A stretch of DNA of 64,000 bases from Patagioenas fasciata (GCF_037038585.1 NC_092521.1:52522398-52586397); one strand, 5' to 3'. Positions 1-12,585 are shown, counted from the first letter of the stretch. The notes: generated by a model not told the origin, from the sequence alone. A program made the numbers and translations.

Positions 1-3000
1 GGGGCAAACCTTCTCTTGCTGTGATGTGAAAGGTAGGAGTTGTAAGAGCTGTTGCTAACAGACTCAGGAGAAAAGTAGCTGTGTCTTCATAACGCACCGA
101 ATGAGTTGTCATCCGCCTCAGACACGCTGTGGCGTAGCAGAGCAGAACTAATGGGCACAGCTTTGTCGGGCAGTGGCTCATGAAATCAGCGTGGCACTCT
201 GCTGTGCTGCATGGACATCCCATGAGCAGAGGGAACCTTCCTGAAAATGAGACGTGTCAGGGTAAAACTGAAAGTTAGAAAGGCAGGGAGGTGACAAATT
301 GCTTATATTTTTGTCCCATTTGCTCTAACTGAAATGATGCACATTGCCCTCGTTTAGATTGAGTGTTGGCCAAGCAGAGGAAATCTGACATACCCTCCTT
401 ACTCCTGCCAAATGCAAAGGCATCAGAAGTGCATACTGACAATGAATTACGTACTTATGGTCTCTCTTCTGTGTAGACTCCTGAAGAGTCCTCATTACAG
501 TTACTGAGCAATTGTCAGCGGCACCATCACACTGTTATTTGTTTCTCCTTTCATCTTGATAGAAAATGCTTGTGCTGTGCACTGTTTTGTTTTGCTTTTT
601 TTTTTTTTTTTCTTCTTTTTCCCCTTCTGACCCTCAGGCTCTGTGGGAGGCATGAACTGTGCTGGGAAGTCAAAAGAGAGGTGGAGAACCAGAAATACAA
701 CTAGCAGATGGGTGGAAGTAGATGTAACCTAACAAAGACCACCCATGTATCTCTTGTGGGCCCCAGAATGCGTTATACTATTAATAGCTTAGATTGCCGT
801 GAACACACATACATGCTCCTGCTTACATATATATATCTCAAGTGGAACCTTCTTGAATACATCTGAAGTTATTTCCTTCCCCAGAAGCTTTCAAACTGTG
901 GTTAAATATTTTGAGAAACTTTTTGCCTGCCTAGCAGTTTCTTTGTCAGAGCCACGCATGTTATTCCCAGCTTTTAAATGCTCTAAAACTTTTCCTCCTA
1001 ATTTTTATAATTCCACAACGGTAACTGCTTAAATGAAAGCAGTTTCCAAGCCTGGACCTTGCCTAGAGAAGCTGAACTTTGGTCTTTGCATGAAGAAGAG
1101 TGTTAGCAGGTGGGGACGTGTAAGAGCAGGTTGTTTACCTCTGTAAGGTTCTGCAAAAGCACCACTAAGAGCTGTCGGTAGGACTTGTGAAAGCTGCAAA
1201 TGGGCAGTTCCAGCTGGGAGCGGGGAAGAGGGTAAGAAAGCATAGACACATTGTGTCTTCCCTGCACCTCCTTATCGAATCGTAGAATAGTTTGGGTTGG
1301 AAGGGACCTTCAAAGGTCATCTAGTCCAACCACGCTGCAATGAGCAGGGACATCTCCTGCTAGATCAGGTTGCTCACTAGATTGATCCACAGTTTATTTA
1401 GAGGGATTTAAGTTTTATCCTTTGGACAAACCTAGATGGTTAGCTAAGCTGGATTGTGGATCTGAAGCAATTTCAGCAGCAAACTCTAAAAAGTATTCTA
1501 GCAATTAGTGCAGGAAAACCGTGAAGGAAGCATGGCGACCCAGAGCAGGAGTTGCTCCCTTATCCAGGTGACACCAACCTGAACAGAATTGTAGCTCCTG
1601 CAAATGGAGAGGACGGAGTGTCTGATCAGGCGGCAAGTAGTTTCTGCCATCTGTGCAGTGTGGCTGCAAGGGAGAGAAACCTTTCCAAGTGAGCCAACAA
1701 GAACTTAGTTAAGGTGCATTTGATTGATTTGAGTCTCAGGCTAAGCTGAGAATACAAAGCAAAGCTTTCTGTAAGTAGTGTGGTGTTAAGGTGTCAGAGC
1801 TGCTTAAGTAAGTAGACTTCCTGCAATTAATTTTGGTCCTTTCAGGTAACCTCATCTTAGCTCACAGGAACACCTGCAGGCACACTGGCAGGTAGGAGTA
1901 ATGAAAAAGGGCTTCTGTCTGTTTTCTGAGCATGAGACAAAATACTGAATAAGGAGATTTCCAAAGATACATGAGGCAGTGGGTTACTAGCCCCTGAGGG
2001 AAATCAAGGTTGTTATTTGCCATTTCTGAAGTTGCAGTCATGTCTTGCCTTGGCCTTCCCCTCCCACCACCCCTCCTTTGCCATATTATTTAGGAAAAAA
2101 AAGCAGAGCGTTTGTGTACATCCACATTTTAGGTGAAGTTTTGTCACTCCTTAACTTCAGTTTTTAAGGGATATAGTCTGTATTGAACATTGGTTACTGA
2201 TGGGCATCTCATATGGAGAGGAAAACTAAACATGTACTTTGAGGAAGGCAGAGAAGGAGCAGGGGTGAAACAGCACAGAGAAGACACAGATCCTAATCTG
2301 AATAGGGTTGAACAGAAAGAGCAGCTGAGAACAACTAAAGTATATTCGTTGTTGACCTAATTGTCCAACCAAAGAGCAACAAGAGCTGAGTACTTCTAGC
2401 AGTGTTCCCACCCTAGGGGAAATGTTTAGAGTGAAGGGAACTAAGATGGGACTAACAAGTGGTTGGTCAATTAGCACTTGCCATTAAGTCAGTCTATTAA
2501 ATGTAAAAATTTATCTTAATTATCCAAATTGTACTATGTCTACTAACAGCAATGTTTAGCTAGTAAGCAGATAGCCACTATGTAATACCTAAGCGTCTGT
2601 TCGATCTGCTGAGAAAAGAAGAAAAATTTGTGGAGTGAAAAGTACTCCACAAAGGAGGTGCAAGAGAGCTGTGCCCCAGTGATGGTTCTCTTTGCTTTAA
2701 TACCAACATGTTACTTCTTGTACCTATTTTCACTACTCGCTGGCAGGGAAGATAGGAGATCTAAGCTGCGCGCAGCTTCTCAGCATAACTAGGAAAGCTG
2801 GAATGAGCTTATCACTTGCTGGAATTTACCACGAGCACTTTATCACTCCTGTGGCCGTCGTGATAGGGACAGAGAGCAGAGGTGTCCAAGGGCAGCCTCA
2901 ATCCTGAAGGTCTGTGGCAGAAGCATTGTTGGATTGAGGGGCGGCAGGATTTCCACTGCCAGCATTTACAAGCCATGTACCTTTTCCTTAGAAGGGATAA

Positions 3001-3239
3001 AAAAAAAAGGATGCTGTGGCCAAGGGGAGGAATTTTATGGTTTTCAGTAAATTTCATGGTGAGACACCTGGGACCTGTGCCAGCAATACATGTTCTGCTA
3101 ATTCTGGCATCCATGAAGTGACAGGGATAGTTCAAGTGGAGTAAGTACAGAAACAGAGACGCTGGATTATAAAGCATCACAGAGAAAGGCTGTGTTGTCT
3201 TCCTGATGTGACTCTGACTCATGTTGTTATCCATTTTAG
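1..3239 (+). other. EMILIN2: EMILIN2 intron (partial) upstream of the C1q exons
   Basis: This stretch ends in a splice acceptor (CCATTTTAG at 3231-3239) that feeds the first C1q exon, so its right part is EMILIN2 intron. I could not find an earlier EMILIN2 exon (coiled-coil, proline-rich or collagen-like) here, so the 5' part of the gene probably lies to the left of the window. Contents are a T-run near 598-612, an old CR1 tail at 1274-1383, and no other feature I can support. Open frames here (for example 799-1032 or 2226-2477) have no recognisable protein. Confidence 0.6.
1274..1383 (-). mobile_element. CR1 LINE 3'-end fragment
   Basis: On the + strand this reads as the reverse complement of the avian CR1 3' end: 'TTTGGGTTGGAAGGGACC', then the 'CATCTAGTCCAACC' block, then the 'GAGCAGGGACATCTCCTG' block. 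Only about 110 bp of the 3' terminus is present, as is usual for 5'-truncated CR1 copies. The element is antisense to EMILIN2 and lies in its intron. Confidence 0.9.
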
Positions 3240-3374
3240 GACCTGCTGCCGCTGCGCCCTCGCTGGTGTCTTTTTCTGCTGGACTCACCCAGAAGCCTTT
3301 CTCCAGTGACGTTGGGGTGGTTCATTTTAACAAAGTGCTTGTGAATGACGGGGACTATTATAACCCAAATACAG
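3240..3374 (+). CDS. EMILIN2: EMILIN2 penultimate exon
   Basis: This exon is 135 nt, from acceptor TTTTAG (ends 3239) to donor GTAATG (starts 3375). It starts inside a codon (the preceding exon supplies one base) and encodes the first third of the C1q jelly-roll. Start and end phases agree with the next exon. Confidence 0.9.
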
Positions 3375-4424
3375 GTAATGGCCAAAGAATGGACCCACAG
3401 AGATGCCAGACGGGCAGTAGCTTGGGTTACCAGTGGTTGATGCTATCTCAGGCCTTGCTGGCACATTGGACAAAAAAAATAAGTCAATCTAAACCAGACA
3501 CATGAGGTTAAAAGCTTCCTGTGGTTGTGGCAGATGTGCCCAGCCATACTGAGGCCCGGCTCACCACTGCCTCTGCTCTGCCTGCACAGCTGGCTGTGCT
3601 CCCCACCCCACCTTTGGCCAGGTGAGCTCAGGGAACAGAGGTGATGTTCCTTGCTACACCGCTTTGCTGCAGCTTGGCCAGCTGGGTCACCCAAGGGAGA
3701 GGAGGGAGGGAGGCGATGGGTACAGCCTCTCCAATGACGGTAACTACCAGCTGCCTCCTTCTCAAGCAAAGTGTCATGTCACTCGAGGGTGTCAGGTGTG
3801 CCTTCACCTTCTGGGGACATGCACAGCGTGCAGGTGCCTGTCACCTCTTCACCCAGCTCTGAGTTAGCTGAGAAGGTTTCCAGATGTGGACAGGACCTGC
3901 TGATGTCCTGCAGGACTGGTGGGCAGCAACCCTTTGCCTTTGTGACTGCTGTCATTTGGTCAGCTGCCCAGGCCAACCTTATCACTGTTATCTGTAGGTA
4001 GCGATGAGTAACCCACGTCACTTTACGTTTGTCGTGGTGCTTTTGAGAGCTCAGGTCTCTCCATTTTGAGTAACTCTCTTCTGCAGGCATCTTCACATCA
4101 CCCTACGAAGGGCGCTACCTGATCACCGCTGTGCTGGCCCCAGAGAGGGATGAGTATGTGGAAGCGGTGCTGTCTGTGTCCAACGCGAGCGTGGCTCAGC
4201 TCCACACGGCCGGGTACAGAAGGGAACTGCTGGAGTACCACAAACCCTACTCGGGGAAACGGACCTGTGGTGGTCCTGGGACCTTCCACCTTGTTCTTCA
4301 CCTCAAAGCAGGAGATGAAGTGAACGTCGTCGTGACAGGAGGCAAACTGGCCTACACAGACTCTGACGAAATGTACTCCACGTTTAGTGGAGTTCTCCTT
4401 TATCCTTCCATTTCTCATGTTTAG
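3240..4424 (+). CDS. EMILIN2: EMILIN2, last two coding exons (C1q domain), partial gene
   Basis: EMILIN-2 is a secreted, multimerising extracellular-matrix glycoprotein with an N-terminal EMI domain, long coiled coils and a C-terminal C1q trimerisation domain. Only the C1q part is in this window: exon 3240-3374 joined to exon 4087-4424, about 157 codons plus TAG. Visible C1q hallmarks are the start '[12 protein letters not shown]', the [17 protein letters not shown] strand, '[19 protein letters not shown]', and the closing 'FSGVLLYP'. The exons join at phase 1 (ACAG|GTAATG donor, CTGCAG|GC acceptor) through a glycine codon. Assignment to EMILIN2 rather than EMILIN1 rests on the convergent LPIN2 neighbour, which is the order in human. 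The upstream exons are outside the window. No break or frameshift is seen. Confidence 0.9.
3375..4086 (+). other. EMILIN2: EMILIN2 last intron
   Basis: A 712-bp GT-AG intron separating the two C1q exons. It is GC-richer than the rest of the window. The several open frames of 70-110 codons on both strands look incidental: none resembles a known protein and none continues the C1q frame. Confidence 0.85.
4087..4424 (+). CDS. EMILIN2: EMILIN2 terminal coding exon
   Basis: This exon begins after acceptor CTCTTCTGCAG (ends 4086) and runs to TAG at 4422-4424. It encodes the bulk of the C1q domain (about 112 residues), including the '[13 protein letters not shown]' strand and the terminal '[11 protein letters not shown]'. 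It carries one Asn-X-Ser sequon (NAS). Confidence 0.92.
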
Positions 4425-4475
4425 GTTTATCTTCAACAGGAGAGAAGGGTAAGATATTCAGAAGAAATTAAGTGT

Positions 4476-4481
4476 AATAAA
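4476..4481 (+). terminator. EMILIN2: EMILIN2 proximal poly(A) signal AATAAA
   Basis: Canonical AATAAA, 52 nt after the EMILIN2 stop codon. A T-rich stretch follows at about 4489-4520. Confidence 0.55.
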
Positions 4482-5236
4482 ATTCAAAGCTTTAATATAT
4501 TCAGTTTATATATTTGATTTCAGTGGTGGGTTTATAGTCTATACTGAGACCTGTTCCTTGTCCCCTGTTTCCAGAGGTAGCTACAAAAGACTTGTTTCTG
4601 TAGCTAAATTAACTCTTCCCCAAGCCCTTGTTTACTTGTACAGGCAGAACAACTGTTTAAACATCAAATATGTTCTCCATAGATACTTCTCCACTATGCT
4701 CTTGCTATTCCCCATTAAATTGCCTTTGCAGTCTTCTCCCTAGTTTATCAAGCTGTCCCTAGTGTACCAAAGTTTACATCTTTGCTGAAGTTTACAGCTG
4801 TGCTCAGCTATTTTCGTGTTTTCAGTAAAGCAGGGGCAACATAGCGAGATTGTATTAGATTGTATTGGTCATGATTGATGACTTCTCGGTCCTTGTGTTA
4901 TTTAATAATGTGTTGGGTCAAGTGCATTCGTGTGAACAATTTGTTCAAAGCAGTTTTAACCATGGTGGTGCAAAGCCAAACGACAGTCATCTGCATCAGT
5001 TTTTGTTTTTACCATTAAGGGCCAAAAGCGGTGCTAAGAGACGAGCGGCTCATTCCAGCCAAGTGGGAGCAGCTGTGCAGGGAGAAACTTGCCTCAGCTT
5101 TTCACTGGGCAGACGTGAGTGCAAGGTGCAGTTGCTGCTACTGAAAGATTTAGAACACTTACTTTCAATTGATACGGTAAAAAAGATGATCAGTCAAGCC
5201 TGGTGGTCTTGAAATTAAAGCTTGCTTCTTGGAATG

Positions 5237-5242
5237 AATAAA
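5237..5242 (+). terminator. EMILIN2: EMILIN2 distal poly(A) signal AATAAA
   Basis: A second canonical AATAAA about 0.8 kb after the stop, so alternative polyadenylation is possible. Confidence 0.5.
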
Positions 5243-5260
5243 ACAGGTTAGAAAATATCT

Positions 5261-7976
5261 GAATTGTCTGCGCTTAGCTAGAAAAACGGTAATTTTGAAA
5301 AGTTTAAAAAATTTTCCAGAGTTTTTCTCTGGCACTCCTATAGTATTTGCATTAACAAGGAAGTCTTATGCTTTTTTTGCATTGTAGAAGACAAATCAGA
5401 GGAAAAACTGTTGTTACAGGAAAATAGCCTTATTTTAGCCAGTACTGTCAAATGCACAAACCAACCACCTGCACTGAGTCTTGGTTGCAGCAGCTTCCTG
5501 CATCTGTGCTTTTGAGTGAGGTTTAACACTCAGCATCTGCTTATATGGATGAAGCAACTTTCTTAGCTTAAACGCATAAACACATTCGGGGCAGTAGTAT
5601 TTTAGTGTTTTATTTCTCATACTAGACACTTCACCTCTCAGTGGAGGTAAAAAATGTGTTTTGGCTCTTTAGAGTTAGTGTTCTCTTTCATGACTAAAAA
5701 AAAAAATCCAGCCGTGCTTTACTGAGAGCAGGACTGTTCAGCTGTCACTTATATATTGTTATATAAACTGGTCCTTTTTGCTCTGAATAGAGTTGTATTT
5801 ATCATAGTGGTTTGTGTAGTGTATTTTCCTTCAACAACTCCAGCTGTCTGTAGCCTCAGAACAAAGAATTCCTGTAGGTGAAGGAAGAACTCCCCGTGCT
5901 GTAAGCAGCACAGTATGGTTTAGCTGAAGCCCTTCCCTTCTGAGGAGGTCAGATGAAGACTTACGCCTTTGTTGCTCAGTTTTGGAATAGATACTCTCTC
6001 ATAACTCTGTTTCCAGGCAATGAGATGGGGCCTTCCCACAACAAACTGACACATCCTGGAAGTTGAGCTGCTTTTGAGAAAAGCAGGTGGAAAAAAGCTT
6101 GCTTTCCCCGGAGGAACTCTGAGCCAGTCCCTGTGCAGCTCTGGGTTGCACTGGGGGAGTTGTGAGCACGGGAAGGAAATCGCGAGTGAAGTTTTGAAGC
6201 ACCTGGTTTAGGAAGGTCTCTTGGCACTTGATTTTCAGAAATGACGGTGTTACCGATAAGCAGAAGCTAGGCCTGGGTGTGTTTTGTAGCAGGAAGGCTG
6301 TTTCTGGAAGAGCGGCGTTATTCAGTAGCCAAAGACGTTCAGTGAACTTGCACTTCACAGTGTGATAGAGGGACCCACCCCGTCTCATTTCCCTGCACTT
6401 ATGTCTTGACCCATGCCGGAGCGTGAGGCCACGTGCTTGTTCAAGAGGCACTTAGTTTTCTTCTGTCTTAAATCAACAGCCCCCTTCTGTCCCATGCCTT
6501 TCTGGGTCTCAAAACTGAAGGGGCAGACAGGAAAGACTGTTTTTTGCATTTTCAAAAGCCAGTTACATCAAGCACTTTTTTTTTTTCTTTAAACATAGCT
6601 TCTTGTTATGTACAAAAGTCAAAGAGGCACTTTTCCTTTTAGGATATTTTTCACTCTCAAGAAAACTGTATTCTCTAAGAAGTTGGCTCCAGACTTATGT
6701 ATGACTCAAGTATTGTTAGATTATTGTTGCCTGTTCTAAAAATGACTCATAGAAACAAACAAAATGAGCTGAGTGCTTAGGGAGGCCTAGCTGGCAAACA
6801 CAACCTATTTTCCCCCCACCCTCCTCCAAGTAAGACATTTTTAAGAATCAGCAGTGCAAGAGTTGCAAAAGTTCTGTCATCTAGTTCTTGTCTTAACCAC
6901 TTCCATAGATTTCTAAGTCCAAGCCACAAATCTTCACCAGCCCATTTCTGCTCCTTGGACAGGGTTGTCTTCTACCAGAAAGTTTCTCCTGGTACACAGG
7001 ATCTGCTGCTGCCAGTGCTGAGATTGTTCAAGCCCTCAAGTTCAGCAGAACGTGTATCTGTGCACAGGTATAAAGTATTCCCAAAACTATGCCACAGCAG
7101 GGCCCAATCTCAGTGGCAGATTTTTGAGGACACCTTTTAGAACTTCTAGGGATAGTTTCCAATCCACTATTCCTAGCAGTGTGGTGGCAAAAGCTATGAC
7201 CTTTGATAATGTCTTAGATTCCTGCTTTTGTTGAAGGAAGACTTGGCCCTTCATTTCCGCTTCCTTGGTAATTGCTGTAATCAGGGTAGATGGCTTGGTT
7301 CCTCCTGGTGAAGTTATTTTCCTGGAGCTTACAGGGTGGAATATTCACACAGCTAGGGAGACCACAATGCTGTAGCCCCTGAGTAGCAAACAGATGGGAG
7401 AACTTGAATCCCAGTCTCTGCTTCAGTGAGTGCATGAATGAAACACGCATTAAAGCAGCAGCTGGAAGAGACTCAAGCACAGACGTACTCATGGGCCCCC
7501 TGAGGGTTTGCTCCATACAGAACAGCTCAGCTTCAAAGGAAGGAGCAAGAGCCCTGCTCTAGAATACCCTGAACCCACTGACAAAGCCTTTACATCTTTG
7601 GTGAGAATCAGCAGCAGAACAAGGAAGTACCTGCACTAAAAGGAAGATTTCACACTGTTCCTCATTTGACTGCCACATCCAAGAGCACCCACAAAGCTCA
7701 AACAGGAAGCATCTGTTAACCAAGAAACCCTCAAAAAAAATTAATCCTGTAGGTGGGAGCTCTAAGGCAGCTATGCTGCCTGTTTCATAAATCACAGCGC
7801 TGCCTTGTAGATCTGTTTTATAGGTAGCTTTGTAATGCAGCATACAGGGATCATGGGATTCTTAGGCAAAACACTGTTGTGCCAGGTGCTCCCATTTCAC
7901 ATCAAAAGAGGACGAAAAACAAACCATACAAGGTGAAGCTGTACAGACATGTGTCTGACAGCCCGTTAGCCAGGCA
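5261..7976. other. Intergenic, nothing recognised
   Basis: Convergent intergenic DNA between the EMILIN2 3' end and the LPIN2 3' end. There are T- and A-runs (near 6577 and 5696) and scattered short open frames of up to 150 codons (for example 5999-6451 on the - strand) without recognisable motifs. I see no gene or repeat I can support. Confidence 0.5.
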
Positions 7977-8078
7977 TGAGCAACCTGAGCTGGTTGAAGA
8001 TGGCCCTGCTCAGTACAGGGGGGTTGGACTAGATGACCTTTGAAAGTCCTTTCCAACCCAAACTATTCTACTCCATCA
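7977..8078 (+). mobile_element. CR1 LINE 3'-end fragment
   Basis: A sense-orientation CR1 3' end. A GAGCAACCTGA-like block is followed by a 'CCCTGCTCAGTACAGGGG'-like block, then 'GGTTGGACTAGATGACC' and 'TTCCAACCCAAACTATTCTA'. It is about 100 bp, 5'-truncated, and lies on the opposite strand to the copies at 1274 and 9590. Confidence 0.9.
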
Positions 8079-9589
8079 TACTAATGTGATGTCTCAGGGA
8101 CTGTCAAAATATCGAACCAAACAGAGTCCCCAAGGCAGCATCCCTTGCGATAGAAATAAATTTCCACAGCCAGGTCATTAACAGCAGAACACCTGGAGAA
8201 CATGCCAGCATGCTGCCAGCCAGCAAGACACTGGCCAAACATGGAAAGTGTATCCTAGAACAGGTATGGGGAAAGGCTACAAAGCAACTTATAAATTGGT
8301 CCTGTCCCCAGGAAAGCTTGCTTGGAGCAAAGCAGGAATGACAATTTTCACCACAAAATACACACAAAAAACTACCTCATTATTTTAATTTGCTATTAAG
8401 ACTTCAGGAACAGTGGAGATATTTCTATATTGACCACTAAAAGCAATGATGATTTTCTGTGGTATTCCACCATGTATCCTTTCAGTGGACCCCAGGTTAC
8501 TTGCAGCAGCTTTGTGCAGTTTAGCTGAGAGACTCTAATCAGCTTGGTGAAGCCAACCAGCCATTCAAGAAAAATTTGGAATAGGAAAGAGAGCGAGCTG
8601 TAACTGGAAAGCATAGGAAGGCAACTGGAAATAAAAATGCCCCTCACCACCCCATGCAGTTTTAAAATGCACTGGGAATGCAAGACAAAGGGCTCCCCAG
8701 CTGCAACCACGAGATTAAAATCCAGATTGAATTGTTTCCAGAGGATACATTGTGCATTTCAAAGTGAGTTTTATCTGCTGAATAAGTCAGTCCTTAGGTT
8801 ATGGCACGGTAGTAGATACAGATCTATTTCACCGAACTCCAAATGCATTTACAGTCTTAGTGTGGAGATGGGAGGAATGTGCCACTGTCCACTTAAGCTG
8901 GAGCAAAGTAACGCACTGGCTGCTCGTTGCTCCCAGGTACTGGCAAGGAGTTCGAATTGTCAAGTTACCAGGAACACCTGGGAGCTGCATCCTGTCATCA
9001 CAAGACAGGCTTGCACTGGAGCAAGCACCAACCTTCCTGCAACATACCCTGCAGGTGTGAGAAAGATGCAGAACAGCTCTGCCAATTCTTCATATGTGAT
9101 GTGAGACTTCAAAGAACATCCTGTAACATGTTACTGCATAAACAGGTTTTGGCATTTATCAATTTTTGCTATCTTGATTGTGAAAAAAAAAAAAAAAAGG
9201 AATATTAAGTTTTCAGCAAAGAACAGCACATCTGAGAGCATGCTTTATGTATGCATGTGTATACATATACTCATGTATAGAGAGAGTAATACCCAGGAGC
9301 ATGAAGAAAACTCTGATGGAAAACTGCAGATATGTCCAAATAAAGCCTACCTGTTGTGCGATGTCTTGATGCTCTTTCACTTCCAAGTGAACAAACCAAA
9401 TGTAAGGCATAATTCTTGCTCTCTCCTCCACCACCTTTAAAACTGCAGTTTTTGACTTTTAACTCAAGCTTGCCTGTGTATTTTTGTCTGTTCAGTATCA
9501 AGCACTGTTACATATGCTTTGGTACACAAAGTTCTGCCAATACAATTCTTGCCCATCTTAGTTGCTCGTTCAGTGCCCTGATTTCTGGC
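8079..9589. other. Intergenic, nothing recognised
   Basis: Between two CR1 copies. A run of 15-16 A at about 9182-9197 is the only clear low-complexity feature. The open frame 8637-9104 (155 codons, +) has no recognisable domain and no promoter or splice context that I can see. Confidence 0.45.
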
Positions 9590-10555
9590 TTTCAGTTGGA
9601 AGGGACCTACAGTGATGATCTCATCCAATCACCTGACCAATCCACGTCTGACCAAAAGTTGAAGCAAATTATTAAGGCCACTGTCCAAATGCCTCTTAAA
9701 CACTGACAGGGATGGTCGTTGCCCACCTCTCTAGGAAGCCTGTTCCAGTGTTTGACCACCCTCTCAGTAAATAAATGCTTCCAAATGTCCAGTCTGAACC
9801 TCCCCTGGTGCAGCCTTTAACCATGTTCTATCACTGGAGCCCAGGGAGAAGAGCTCAGCACCTCCCTCTCCATGTCCCCTTCTCAGGAAGCTTCAGAGAG
9901 CCATGAGGTCATCCCTCACCGTCCATTTCTCCAAACTAGACAAGCCCAAAGTCCCCAGCTGCTCCTCAGAGGACATTCCTTCCAGACCTTGCACCAGCTT
10001 TATTGCCCTCCTCTGAACATGTTCAAGGATTTGCACACCCTTGCCCCAAGCTGCACATAGTACTCAATGCAAGACTGCGCCAACGCTGAATACAGCAGGA
10101 TAACCACCTTTTCTGACCAGCTGGTGATGCCGTGTTTGATGCACCCCAGGATGGGGTTTGCTCTCCAGGCTGCCAGGGCACAGACTGGTGGCTCATGTTG
10201 AGCAGCACCCCCAGGTCCCTTTCTGCAGGGCAGATCTCCAGCCACTCCTCTCCTTGTTTATACTTGTGCTGGGCATTACTCCATCCCAGGCACAGCATCT
10301 GTCATTTGTTCCTGTTAAATTTCATGCCATTGATAACTGCCTGATGCGCCAATCTATCTAGATCCCTCTGCAAGGCCTCTTGGCTCTCAGGAGAGTCAAC
10401 AGTACCTCCCAATTTGGTATAATAAGCAAACTTGCTCATGGCGCATTCAACTTCCGCATCCAGACAGCTGATAAAAATCCTGAACAAAATTGAAACCCAA
10501 TGAACAGTGCTGCTGACCGGTCACCAACCAGATGTTGCCCCATTCACCACAACAC
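9590..10555 (-). mobile_element. CR1 LINE fragment (end of ORF2 plus 3' UTR)
   Basis: About 960 bp of CR1 in - orientation. The low-coordinate end is the CR1 3' end ('CAGTTGGAAGGGACCTACAG'). The - strand at 10302-10487 encodes a decayed reverse-transcriptase segment in which 'KFAYYTKLGG' stands where intact CR1 has the catalytic FADDT-type box. The - frames at 10000-10298 match the region after the palm. Stops and frameshifts show it is dead. It lies between the convergent genes. Confidence 0.9.
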
Positions 10556-12585
10556 TTTAAGCTGAACAGTTCAGGCTGAGTATCGTATTCTCACCAGAAC
10601 ATGTGTGCATGAAGTAGCAGAAGTGTGGAACATGAGATTACAGAATAGCGAGGTAGAAAGGAGAAGGAAAAGGAGAAAGCAGGGAAGGACTGGAACAAAA
10701 GAACCAACTATGAAGAAAATTAGGTGCACCAGCTCTCAGCGCTGAGGGGGAGAACAGCAGCCACCCAGTCCTTAGAGTAAAATTCAGATGAATTCAGACT
10801 AAAGATGAGTATTCAAGTCAAAACTGTGTCTATCTGGCATCCTTTCTTACAAGGAAGGGCTTCTTGTAGCACTCCCAAGGAGATGGCATAGCATCACTTG
10901 TAATTATCCCACTGATAGTTGTGTCTCAAGTACTAAACATGAAAGCCACTAACACAAGTACTCGCTTTTGTGCGTCTCAACATCTGTTCTCCCATGGAGC
11001 CACGTTGCTCCCACCACACACCAGCCTGTGGCCGCAGCCCAGGCCATTAACCACTTTGGCTATGAAGAAAAATACTCTACCAGCCTGTAGTGCTAGAGCC
11101 TTTCTTGCTGTTCTTTGCTGCAGCTCCCTGCATGATTAGAGAGGTCTTGGTCATCTCTGGTGTGGGGTAGAAACATCACTGTGGTTTTATTAATTTGTTT
11201 CGGGCAAGGGAAGAGGAGAAAAAGCAAAGGGTATCATCAGGCTTAGAAAACACGTTGCACAACAGTGGCCACCCTGCCAGACAGGAGACCCTGACAAGCC
11301 CTTGCTGTGCCCCACAGTGAAACCTCCAGAAGCTCTGAACTGTCCCCTGCCCAGAACACCCTTCTGCGCAGCTGGCTGCCTCACAGCTTGGCTCACCCCT
11401 GGTCCCAGAGCTCGGCCAGCAGCTGAAAGCGGGAGCACACACGTGCTTCCCAACCAGGATGGTGCGGGCTGCACACACAGCAGGGCCCTCAGTGCACGAA
11501 CTGCGTGACGGAACTCTATAAACAGTGTCCTGCACACACACAGGAAAGCACTTGCTCTTGGAAACAGAGATTCTTTGTTTCTATTCTTTACACACCTAAG
11601 ACCATTGCTCCAAGACAGAAAAAAATCCATCCACTGAGAACAAGATTACGCCATCAGGAGTCCACTAGGGTACAAAGGACATGAGAGGAACACTACCACC
11701 TCAGAAATGGTTTTTGCAACAGATGGGAATATATGGCATACATAGGAAATGCTGCCCTGCTGTCGGCGCTGGCACAGTTGCTCACCGCACACAACAAACA
11801 AGTACTGAGACCTGGGTGTGAAAGAAAGATGGGCAGTGAAGAGTGCGGTGTGAGGACTGAAGCGCCCCAGCTGTGAGAAGGGTGCGTCATGTGAGCAGCA
11901 TTGCAGGGGATGCCCAACAGAAAGGGAGGATCAAAAGGCACAACACCCTTTACACTTTTCACACAGATCGGTCACACTTTTACACATGGCTGAAACAGCT
12001 GGATTTTCTATGGTAAGCTGCTAGTTAGTTGCATTTACCAAAACCAGCAAGAGTCTAGGAACAATAAGTTTCTACTGAAAGCTTGAGGCCCCTTTTTCAT
12101 TATGGTCTCACAATAATTGCCTCAAGCAATTTCACAGCTGTCGGGAAAGACAATACTCCTGTCCTTAAAAAGTAAACTTGAGTGGAATCGGGACAAAACT
12201 CCAAATTAGGGCAGATTTGGAAGGGCTCAAAGTATACCATTACAAGATTTTCTTCAAGGCAGCTTGTGTATTCCCAAGTCATGCATCTGTAACTTGATTT
12301 TCTATATTATTAATGCATGTTTGCTCTTCATTATAGTTGCAACCCAATATTGGTACTGGCACACTATGGAAGTTCGATAACAGCAATTATTTAGCAGTTG
12401 TATAAATACTCTGAAAAAAATAAACCAAGTACAAGAGAAAACAAAGGTATCATAGTCCTCAGAACAGCAACTTGAATTCCACATAAAATATGAATACAAT
12501 TGAAATAAACCCACATTTACTAAATTAGCTATACAAGAATGGAATCCCCAAGTACAAATTGAAGAAACCTATTAGTTTAAGCTTG
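10556..12585. other. Intergenic or extended LPIN2 3' region
   Basis: No gene is recognised. A GC-richer block at about 11200-11560 carries overlapping - strand open frames (11176-11541 and 11190-11630), without known motifs. An AATAAA in LPIN2 orientation at 11186-11191 could be a more distal LPIN2 end, in which case this block would be 3' UTR. Confidence 0.4.

Larger units (their letters stand above)
4425..5260 (+). other. EMILIN2: EMILIN2 3' UTR (predicted)
   Basis: The 3' UTR follows the EMILIN2 stop. There are two canonical AATAAA hexamers, at 4476-4481 and 5237-5242, which predict a very short and a longer 3' UTR (about 70 and about 830 nt). The open frame at 4865-5212 lies inside the longer UTR and is not recognised as a gene. 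Confidence 0.6.

Noticed and set aside
1-3239. Additional upstream EMILIN2 exons (collagen-like or coiled-coil)
   Set aside because: Looked for Gly-X-Y repeats and coiled-coil frames with splice sites; none found.
2812-3288. 158-codon - strand frame overlapping the EMILIN2 penultimate exon
   Set aside because: It overlaps a real coding exon on the other strand and contains no known motif, so it is a shadow.
4098-4436. 112-codon - strand frame opposite the EMILIN2 last exon
   Set aside because: Antisense shadow of the C1q coding sequence.
8637-9104. 155-codon + frame in the convergent intergenic region as a gene
   Set aside because: No homology recognised, no promoter or splice context, and it is bracketed by repeats and an A-run.
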